Shown here in pieces: positions 34,189 through 39,865 of a stretch of 39,865 nucleotides of DNA; position 1 is the first letter of the stretch, and each line of letters begins with the position of its first letter. The DNA is from CAZPHU01 sp964419255 (GTDB taxonomy: Bacteria > Fibrobacterota > Chitinivibrionia > Chitinivibrionales > CAYFVL01): the NCBI GenBank assembly GCA_964419255.1, contig CAYQOU010000038.1:1-39865 (forward strand). The letters are read 5' to 3'. The notes under the pieces are model-generated. The model ran no database searches. It was not told where the DNA came from and saw only the letters and a list, made by a program, of their open reading frames with translations. The translations under genes were made by a program, and so were the position numbers.

Positions 34189-34288
34189 NNNNNNNNNNNN
34201 NNNNNNNNNNNNNNNNNNNNNNNNNNNNNNNNNNNNNNNNNNNNNNNNNNNNNNNNNNNNNNNNNNNNNNNNNNNNNNNNNNNNNNNN
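34189..34288. other. Assembly gap (100 N)
   Basis: Exactly 100 unknown bases, the usual placeholder for a scaffold join of unknown size. Sequences on both sides may not be contiguous, so linkage between the DUF4197 gene and the small lipoprotein is uncertain. Confidence 0.99.
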
Positions 34289-34402
34289 GAAAGCTCTTTC
34301 CAGCCCGTTTTCCGATCCTCTAGCCATCATAAACTATGTTGAATGTATTTTGTGTTCACCAATCATTTCTTTACATCCAAGCTATAAACAAAGGATACCG
34401 GT

Positions 34403-34600
34403 ATGTTAAAAATGATTTCAGCTTCTCTTGTAACCTGCATGATTTTAGTGGCGGGCTGTGGTGAGAAAGATACCTCCGCTGAAAAAATGGAGAAAGAAAT
34501 CAAGAAAACCGCCAAGGAGCTTGAGAAAAAAACCAGGGAAACCAGAAAATCCATCGGCAAAGCACTGGAAGAAGCCGGTAAGGAGATGCAGGAAAACTAG
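34403..34600 (+). CDS. Small helical lipoprotein
   Basis: 65 residues. Lipobox LVAGC gives a mature peptide of about 46 residues made of one charged amphipathic helix (KMEKEIKKTAKELEKKTRET), with heptad-like spacing that could form a coiled coil. AAAGGA lies seven bases before the ATG. It resembles small envelope lipoproteins such as Lpp or entericidin in style, but not in clear sequence. It probably anchors in the outer membrane. Partners are unknown; the gap just upstream hides its promoter context. Confidence 0.75.
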   Translation: MLKMISASLVTCMILVAGCGEKDTSAEKMEKEIKKTAKELEKKTRETRKSIGKALEEAGKEMQEN

Positions 34601-34628
34601 TTTTCCATAAGCGGTAGCATATCGGCAG

Positions 34629-35153
34629 TCATCGTATCCTGAACCTGCCTTTTACGTAATCCCTGGTGACCCCCTGAAAGCGCCCCAGATGAATAAACTC
34701 ATCATTGAGAAAACGCTGTCCGCTCCACAGATCGGTAGCGCCCTTCTGGAAAAGCACATTCTGCAGATGTGCCTCCAGAGTCCAGAGCATGTCGTTCATG
34801 TATCCCAGGATCTGACGATTACTCCCCTGCAGTAAGTGAAGTGTACGATGTCCTTTCACCTCGGCTATAAGACTGCCACGGGGAACACCCATGGCAAGAA
34901 GCTCCGCACTGAGACCATCGATAAACCTGGCCAGGAGAGTCTTTTTTGGCACCAGCGGCAAAAGAATTGTTAGAAGGGTGTCTTCGTTTGTAAACATCAC
35001 ATAAATCCTGCTCTGGAAAATAAACATGTTTCCGCTCCAGGCAGTCAAAACCGTGTTCGTATCGCTCAGGTTTTCTTCCGGTAAAAAATTGGCGGCGAGA
35101 AAAGCCGAACCAAGTTGTTTCCGAAATTTTTGTGTCAGATGCATTACAGGCAT
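34629..35153 (-). CDS. DUF6933-like protein of unknown function
   Basis: 174 residues with GGAG six bases before the ATG. The pattern LTQKFRKQLG, then AWSGNMFIFQSRIYVMFTNE and TLLTILLPLVPKK, with a second helical half, looks like DUF6933, a small family found mostly as single genes or beside mobile and toxin-related genes. No catalytic residues are evident. It is cytoplasmic, without signal or membrane segments. It sits between the small lipoprotein (convergent) and NFU. Confidence 0.7.
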   Translation of the reverse strand: MPVMHLTQKFRKQLGSAFLAANFLPEENLSDTNTVLTAWSGNMFIFQSRIYVMFTNEDTLLTILLPLVPKKTLLARFIDGLSAELLAMGVPRGSLIAEVKGHRTLHLLQGSNRQILGYMNDMLWTLEAHLQNVLFQKGATDLWSGQRFLNDEFIHLGRFQGVTRDYVKGRFRIR

Positions 35154-35444
35154 GTCATACTCCTAAGTCCGGCGATGCCAGAGGATCAAGGACCAAAGAT
35201 CAAGGTATTTGAACCTGCATTGAGCACTTCTCTTGAGCGATTCGCATGATCCCGGTGGGTAACGTCTTCAAAACCACAGAGACAAAATAATATGCAGAAT
35301 AGTATCCGTTCAGAATTATCACAACTGATCTTTTTTTTGTCATCCTCACGAACGCGGGACCACGAAGTAGCTGCGAGATTCTGCAAGACAGCCAGGCTTA
35401 GAGCGTCACAATATACGAATTTTCTTCGAGAGATGTTTACCCGT
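35154..35444. other. Intergenic region with repeat copy D
   Basis: About 290 bases. Repeat copy D lies at 35221-35300. Near 35187 a string ATCAAGGACCAAAGATC matches short strings near 2239 and 17030. No gene is supported. Confidence 0.5.
35221..35300 (-). repeat. Dispersed repeat, copy D (partial)
   Basis: On the minus strand it reads TGAAGACGTTACCCACCGGG then ATCATGCGAATCGCTCAAGA, matching the end of copy A with small gaps. In frame: LPTGIMRIAQEK against LMPPEIVRIAARE. The 5' half of the element is missing or too diverged. Confidence 0.5.
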
Positions 35445-35477
35445 TAAAAAAAGGACCGGCGCGTAACCGGTCCTTTT
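35445..35477 (-). terminator. Intrinsic terminator of the NFU gene
   Basis: On the minus strand AAAAGGACCGG pairs with CCGGTCCTTTT (11 bp, 7-nt loop), and the T run continues for three more bases. It starts 28 bases past the NFU stop. Confidence 0.9.
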
Positions 35478-35504
35478 CGTTACTCCAGATCGTCAGTCTC
35501 TCGA

Positions 35505-35729
35505 CTACACGGCTTCCACCTTGCTGACCTCGGGGATTTTCTGTTTCAGGGCTTTTTCTATCCCCTGACTCAGAGTCATCTGTGACATGGGACAGCCTGC
35601 GCAGGCCCCCTTGAGATTGACCTTTACTACGTTATCCTCGGTGACATCCACCAGCGAAACATCGCCCCCGTCCCGTTGCAGATAGGGACGAATCTGTTGG
35701 ATAGCTGCTTCAACTTGTGCTCGATCCAT
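35505..35729 (-). CDS. NFU-type iron-sulfur scaffold/carrier protein
   Basis: 74 residues forming only the NifU C-terminal domain. IRPYLQRDGGDVSLVDVTED is the conserved start and C43-A-G-C46 holds the [4Fe-4S] cluster to be delivered to target proteins. The usual N-terminal IscU-like and ferredoxin domains of NifU are absent, as in many free-standing NFU proteins. The start has GGAG. It follows the decayed histidine kinase by 36 bases but is probably an independent gene with its own terminator. Confidence 0.95.
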   Translation of the reverse strand: MDRAQVEAAIQQIRPYLQRDGGDVSLVDVTEDNVVKVNLKGACAGCPMSQMTLSQGIEKALKQKIPEVSKVEAV

Positions 35730-35765
35730 AGCGCTCTCCTTTTTGTATGTATGTAATCTACCCTC

Positions 35766-36669
35766 TTAATTTAACTGTGCGTTGGGGATAGTGAAATAAA
35801 AACATGCCCCCTCTCCCGGTTTCGAATCGACCCAAATCCGACCGCCAAAAGCCTGTATTATTTCCCGTGCAATCGCCAGGCCTAAGCCGCTGCCCGTGCT
35901 GTTTTCCGGGTTTTTGTAACGATAGAAACGGTCGAATATGCGCAACTGTCCAAATTCTCCGGCTGCATGACAGATATGATCTTCGCACAGACAGTTGTTT
36001 CCGATGCGTATGTCGATCTGTCCCGGGATCCGGTTTTTCAGCAGCCTCGCTGCCGTATATGTCCCCCAACCTCAGACTGACCGCATCGAATCGTCCGAAT
36101 TGCCGTATCATATCCAGCATGCGGGGAATAACCTGACGAGCATCATCGGCCTCATTAAGAAGCTGAAGCATATCGATTGCAAGCTTCTGCCTCTTCTCTT
36201 CAAGCTCCAGAGCCGACCGGTGGGTTATCATGCCCAGAACACCAGTCTTGTTTCCACCCTCATCGCGAAGGATGCTTTGGGACTCCAGTATTCGGATGTC
36301 AGACCCGCCTTTGTGTTTGACGGTGCGTTCCCGAATGCCACAGCTGCGACGGTCAGGATATCAATTGAGGTATTGGTGATCCCGGCCACTGACAAAAAGA
36401 CTGACCGGCTTTCCCGTGATCTGATTGACAGGATAACCGAGCATGGTGGCAAGACGCCTGTTAGCGTACCGAATCACTCTTTCACAATCGACCACCCAGA
36501 TTCCTTCCTGAGCAGTCTCGACCATCGAGCGAAACTTCTCTTCGCTGCGCCGCAGCGCACGCTCAATATTTTTGCGCTGGGAAATATCTACCACACACCC
36601 CCGCGTCCCCTTAAGTTGCCCATCTGAATCATAAATTCCGGTATGCGAATAGAACTGCGGCGCATGCAT
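35766..36669 (-). pseudogene. Decayed PAS histidine kinase
   Basis: On the minus strand the frame starts in the end of a PAS domain (SHTGIYDSDGQLKGTRGCVV, DISQRK), then a second PAS (FRSMVETAQEGIWVVDCERV). An in-frame TGA at 36361-36363 interrupts it: before the stop SLFVSGRDHQYLN, after it ERTVKHKGGSDIRILESQ and GVLGMITHRS in the same frame. A GAF-like start (RQFGRFDAVSLRL) follows. Near 36050 the frame shifts, and the ATPase end appears as IFDRFYRYKNPENSTGSGLG, LAIAREII and GEGACFYFTIP with a TAA at 35766. The HisKA phospho-acceptor and N box are absent, and the N-terminus is missing too. At least two inactivating changes plus a deletion make this a pseudogene. Confidence 0.8.
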
Positions 36670-36745
36670 AGTTCACATTCTTTATGAACATTAAGTGTAC
36701 GATCTGCCGCAGGCAAATATTTCGGGTCGACAGATTATTGAAACC

Positions 36746-36813
36746 GGGGGACGGAGTCAAATGTTTTAATTTCCCCCAAGGAAATGGGACGGTGTCAAAT
36801 ATTCAAATTTGCC
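36746..36813. repeat. REP-like pair of related hairpins
   Basis: Copy 1 (36746-36776) reads GGGGGACGGAGTCAAATG, then TTTTAATTTCCCCC. Copy 2 (36786-36813) reads GGGACGGTGTCAAATATTC, then AAATTTGCCC. Each folds on itself through its G and C ends. A third degenerate string, GGGACCAAATCCTCAAATG, lies at 36869-36887, and GGTCCC/GGGACC pairs across it. Similar GGGACGG-GTCAAAT units are known beside REP-associated transposases. Confidence 0.6.
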
Positions 36814-36880
36814 CACCGGTCCCGTGATTTCGATGATTTCTCATTTTTTTTGCGGCTATTTACGCGATGGGACCAAATCC

Positions 36881-38710
36881 TCAAATGCCGGAATCATCCG
36901 CCGGATGCAGACTAGAAGATGAACTGCTGCCGTCATCTTCTTTGGGTGAAACTACAAAACCAAAGAACCGATCCAGTATATGAAACAGTTGACCCATATC
37001 CAGATTGTCTTGATGGAGGAAAAGCATGTCCTTGCCATTATCGGGATTGAAGACTGTTTTTTCGATGTCTACATCGATGATGAAAATCTTAAGGATAGAC
37101 TGCCTGCTATTGTCCTTAATTTCGTCTTCATAGAGCATCACATCCAGAGGATTGCCCGGCTCAGGCATCGAGATTATAACCCGCACGTTAGGATCCACCT
37201 GCTCGGGAGTTTTGGGAAGAGCTTTGATGGGATAGCCCTGATAGGACAAGGCAGACAAAAGAGGATGGTAAGGTGGATGTGTACCATGAATAAAAAGAAT
37301 ATCGCCCACCGAGCCATTTGCAGCGGGAGGTGTCGGGTTGAGACTGCGGATAGCGATATTAAGGTATTTGGCCAGAAGATTGATTCGACGGATGACTGTA
37401 GTCAAAAATCTCTGCGAGGGGCCGTCTGTCATTTTCAGTTCCCGGAGTATGGAGGCGGGAATTTCACGGAGGATACTGTCGCAGCTGTGACCTATCTGAA
37501 TCGATTTTGATATCAGATTGGCGGTAAACACGGCGCCCTGCAGGATACGTTCGGTGACCGGAAAACTTTTGAGTATCACCTCCGGACGGTGATGGTAGAG
37601 AATTGTGTTGGATATGGATTGGGGAAAATTCCACTGCCGGGTTAAATAGTGGCCCAACTCGGCATGATTGAAACCAAGAGAGTGGCTTTCGGCGCGATTA
37701 AAGGGTATGATTCGGGAAACTGTCTCATCCAGAAGTTTTATGAAGAGATCTTCGAACAGATTGTCCATTGGTATCTTACCGATATCGTGAATCAACCCCG
37801 CCACGAAGGCGAGTTCGGGCCGTTTAAATTTGCACTGGTTGCAGATCTGCTCGGCAATCAGCGCGACACTGAGCGAATGGAGCCAGAACTCGGAGCGGGT
37901 AAAGCCGGACTTGCCGTGTATGTCTCTGGTCAGATCTATCAGAGCAAGGCAGGATAGAAGGTTTCTGGTTTGATGAAATCCCAGGCGCACCACAGCCTCT
38001 CTGAGATCACTTATTCTGCTTTGCCGTCTGGCATAGAATACCGTGTTCGCCACTTTTAGGATGGAGGTGGAGGCGGAGGGGTCTGAGCCGATGCATCGGG
38101 CGAGTTCGGCGCAGCAGCTGTCTCGCGATCCGATTATATCCAGAGCCTTTATGACGGTGAAGGGAAATGCCCACTGTTTCTGTATACCGGCTGCGATGCT
38201 TGAAAGTTTGGTTTCGGTGGAAACGGAGGGATCCTGAAGCTTTTGGGCCAGCTGGAAATTATGCCTTATCTGATCGACCTTCTCCTGTCGGCTGTCCCCG
38301 GCAGCCGGTTTTATCTTGAGGATTGTCTGTATGTGCCTGAGGATGTTGGAAAAATTGAAAGGGTATTCAAGAAAATGCAATATATTTTCCATCCCCTCGA
38401 TCTCAGAATGGGCAATATGCTGCTCCAGAGGATCTTTAAGCCTGGGAGGGACTATGGCAACAAATTTGATCTTACTTGTTCGTTCGCTCTGATGAAGGCG
38501 ATTTATTATCAGCAGATCGTGGATGTTCTGAGGTAAAATGTCCGCGATGATTACCGCTGGCAGAAACTGATTCGCCTTCAACATGGCAATTACCGCCGTA
38601 TCGGCTTGAATCACCTGATAGTTACATTGCAGGAATCCGACAGTCAGTATGTCACGAATACGTTCTCTTTTGGAAAAGATGAGAATCAGAGGATTTTCTT
38701 TTGTGTTCAT
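36881..38710 (-). CDS. Receiver-like/HDOD signalling protein
   Basis: 609 residues. The N-terminal 130 form a receiver fold (LILIFSKRERIRDIL, phospho-acceptor-like D57 in VIIADILP), but the acidic pair is replaced by Ser-Lys, so phosphorylation is doubtful. An HDOD domain covers about 170-390 (CIGSDPSASTSILKVANTVF, DLREAVVRLG), containing an HD-like LIHDIGK and a later NHAELGHYL and LYHHRPE. The last 130 residues look like a second receiver-like fold (GDILFIHGTHPPYHPLLSAL). A Ser-rich acidic tail ends it. HDOD proteins commonly regulate motility, stress and c-di-GMP circuits by protein contacts. The pre-start sequence shows no clear ribosome site. Confidence 0.85.
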   Translation of the reverse strand: MNTKENPLILIFSKRERIRDILTVGFLQCNYQVIQADTAVIAMLKANQFLPAVIIADILPQNIHDLLIINRLHQSERTSKIKFVAIVPPRLKDPLEQHIAHSEIEGMENILHFLEYPFNFSNILRHIQTILKIKPAAGDSRQEKVDQIRHNFQLAQKLQDPSVSTETKLSSIAAGIQKQWAFPFTVIKALDIIGSRDSCCAELARCIGSDPSASTSILKVANTVFYARRQSRISDLREAVVRLGFHQTRNLLSCLALIDLTRDIHGKSGFTRSEFWLHSLSVALIAEQICNQCKFKRPELAFVAGLIHDIGKIPMDNLFEDLFIKLLDETVSRIIPFNRAESHSLGFNHAELGHYLTRQWNFPQSISNTILYHHRPEVILKSFPVTERILQGAVFTANLISKSIQIGHSCDSILREIPASILRELKMTDGPSQRFLTTVIRRINLLAKYLNIAIRSLNPTPPAANGSVGDILFIHGTHPPYHPLLSALSYQGYPIKALPKTPEQVDPNVRVIISMPEPGNPLDVMLYEDEIKDNSRQSILKIFIIDVDIEKTVFNPDNGKDMLFLHQDNLDMGQLFHILDRFFGFVVSPKEDDGSSSSSSLHPADDSGI

Positions 38711-38877
38711 AAGATCTTTTTACCGAAGGTACTCTTTATTGTACCGCCAGATGAATCAAAATACAAGCATATCTTTTATGTGTACCTGTGCGAAAACAGG
38801 CGGCATGTATATATCTTTAAAGAGATGTACCGCAGTTCAACCAGAAAATTTTCGGACCAGCTTCCCGGACAGAGAAG

Positions 38878-39216
38878 ATGAAAGAAAGACGTATCCAACC
38901 ACGGATCCGACTTAAAGCTTCGGCTCAGATAGCCGTTCGCAACCACACGATCAAGTGTGTGTCCTGCGAGAATATCAGCGAAGGTGGCATGTGTGTCGTG
39001 GTAAAAGAAACTCCTCCTTTACATGGTCATGGTATTATCGAGGTGAGCATAAAAAACAGGCGCATGAAAGCTTCATTTAGCTCTCCCTGCCATTTTTTGT
39101 GGCATCGCCCCATTTCCCCGAACGGCAAAAACCACTATCTGGGCATTCGTTTCACCGAGACAGATGAGGCGAACCAGCAAAAGATCTCCACTATCCTTGC
39201 CTCGCTTACCCCCTGA
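38878..39216 (+). CDS. PilZ-domain protein (c-di-GMP receptor)
   Basis: 112 residues forming a single PilZ domain. The c-di-GMP motifs are present: R5-x-x-x-R9 in ERRIQPR and N32-x-S-x-x-G37 in ENISEGG. Binding changes its contact with a partner protein, often affecting motility or surface polymer export. The start is weak (AGAGAAG just before ATG). It lies 167 bases beyond the divergent start of the HDOD gene, so the two may be controlled together. The GGDEF-EAL protein at 4392 could supply or remove its ligand. Confidence 0.9.
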   Translation: MKERRIQPRIRLKASAQIAVRNHTIKCVSCENISEGGMCVVVKETPPLHGHGIIEVSIKNRRMKASFSSPCHFLWHRPISPNGKNHYLGIRFTETDEANQQKISTILASLTP

Positions 39217-39228
39217 TGAGACATCCTT

Positions 39229-39244
39229 TGGCCTGATGATTGCT
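39229..39244 (+). promoter_or_regulatory. Sigma-54-type -24/-12 promoter of the ferritin-like gene
   Basis: TGGCCTGATGATTGCT matches TGGC at -24, G at the seventh position and TTGCT at -12, with exact GG-N10-GC spacing. Predicted transcription start is near 39256, 47 bases before the ATG. Confidence 0.7.
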
Positions 39245-39302
39245 CATCTGCCTGTTGCGATTGTTTGATGGCCGATATTGCTCGCACATGAAGGGAGTGG
39301 AT

Positions 39303-39761
39303 ATGGGAGAGTATACTCGAACAGAGAATGTATTTGCGATAGCCGCCGATTTCCACAGGAGGCTTGGCACGATATATCAGAATCTGACAAAAGACGCCGA
39401 CCAGAAGAGGGTCAAACTTTTTCTCGACTATCTCAATCGTCACGAGAAACGCTTTGCCGAAGCACTCGAACGATATGATCAGGATATGCAAGATAAGATT
39501 AAAAACACCTGGTATCAATACGTTCCCGCCGAAGAAACCCTGTCGACGGAGGGGATACAGCTTGATGAAAACATGGATATCGATCAGGTTCTGCAAGCCG
39601 CCCTTGAGATGGATAATCGTTTAATCCGTTTTCTCCAACGTCTGGCTGATAACGTGGGAGCCCCCTATGAGACGCGTGAGGTATTCCAGGCGATGGTGGA
39701 GCAGCAGAAGCAGGAAAAAAGAGATCTGCTTCAGAGTGCACAGGATCTCAAAAAGCTGTAG
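39303..39761 (+). CDS. Helical-bundle protein, ferritin/rubrerythrin-like
   Basis: 152 residues; the ATG at 39303 has GGGAG five bases upstream, better than ATGs further up. It is all-helical with charged long helices: ENVFAIAADFHRRLGTIYQN, KRVKLFLDYLNRHEKRFAEA and VFQAMVEQQKQEKRDLLQSA. The spacing of E-x-x-H-like residues (NRHEKRF) and two helix pairs recall the ferritin-like fold, but the metal ligands are not clearly complete, so iron binding is uncertain. It may be a stress-linked storage or binding protein. Its sigma-54-type promoter links it to the heat-shock and DUF genes at 20-29 kb. Confidence 0.6.
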   Translation: MGEYTRTENVFAIAADFHRRLGTIYQNLTKDADQKRVKLFLDYLNRHEKRFAEALERYDQDMQDKIKNTWYQYVPAEETLSTEGIQLDENMDIDQVLQAALEMDNRLIRFLQRLADNVGAPYETREVFQAMVEQQKQEKRDLLQSAQDLKKL

Positions 39762-39865
39762 TTATTGGGCATCAATCGGATACCGTTCACGTTGGAATGC
39801 CGATAGTCAGACGAACGATTCTGCGATATGGTGGCCGCATATGAGCGAAAACCAAACTCGGGAAA

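Noticed and set aside
36361..36363. TGA read as an amino acid
   Set aside because: TGA ends several intact genes here, and this gene also has a frameshift and missing domains.
39810..39850. Possible partial repeat copy at the right edge
   Set aside because: GATTCTGCGATATGGTGGCC needs large gaps to align; truncated by the window.
1..39865. tRNA, rRNA, CRISPR array, intact transposase, origin
   Set aside because: Read through by eye on both strands; nothing convincing seen, though a covariance-model search was not possible.

Overview
The window looks like a chromosomal contig from an uncultured or little-studied Gram-negative bacterium. It contains a 100-base run of N at 34189-34288, so it is a scaffolded draft, possibly a metagenome bin. 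Lipoproteins, an OmpA-type protein and secreted proteins ending in a beta-rich tail like the type IX secretion sorting domain point to the Fibrobacterota/Chitinivibrionia side of the FCB group. A GH5 cellulase and a protein with three carbohydrate-binding modules fit a polysaccharide degrader. This placement is inference; there is no rRNA gene here to settle it. No tRNA, rRNA, CRISPR array or intact transposase was seen.

Layout. 0-8 kb: the end of a secreted protein with a sorting-type tail, a CsgG-like/PEGA outer-membrane protein, aspartyl-tRNA synthetase, a PAS-GGDEF-EAL cyclic-di-GMP protein and an orphan TrpB2. 8-16 kb: a small four-cysteine protein, a hybrid histidine kinase, a metallo-beta-lactamase-fold lipoprotein, a zinc ribbon, GH5 cellulase, a PHP-domain protein fused to a degenerate phosphotransferase, and an OmpA lipoprotein. 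16-20 kb: a small Thr/Asp-rich lipoprotein, a 43-codon ORF and the three-CBM secreted protein. 20-29 kb: a stress-like block of two DUF4168 paralogues, a thioredoxin-fold protein, a 37-codon membrane ORF, Hsp20, DUF2267, archaemetzincin with an RtcA-like RNA cyclase, and an Hsp20-Lon operon. 29-34 kb: a large DUF3857/transglutaminase protein, a Nudix hydrolase and a DUF4197 lipoprotein. 34-40 kb: the assembly gap, a small lipoprotein, a DUF6933-like protein, NFU, a decayed histidine kinase, a REC-HDOD protein, PilZ and a helical ferritin-like protein.

Main observation. Eight upstream regions, seven of them between 20.4 and 29.2 kb, carry a GG-N8-TTGC element with exact -24/-12 (sigma-54) geometry. 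They precede both DUF4168 genes, the 37-codon ORF plus hsp20, DUF2267, archaemetzincin-rtcA, hsp20-lon, the DUF3857 gene and the ferritin-like gene. Together they suggest an undescribed sigma-54 regulon for envelope, protein and RNA quality control. The E. coli rtcBA operon is also sigma-54 dependent, which supports the idea. One of the DUF4168 leaders also has a possible terminator/anti-terminator pair.

A second theme is decay and repetition. Four degenerate copies of one dispersed element, still showing a common peptide around RIAARES, lie between genes. There are also REP-like paired hairpins, a perfect 23-bp inverted repeat, a broken histidine kinase and a receiver-domain remnant beside the gap.
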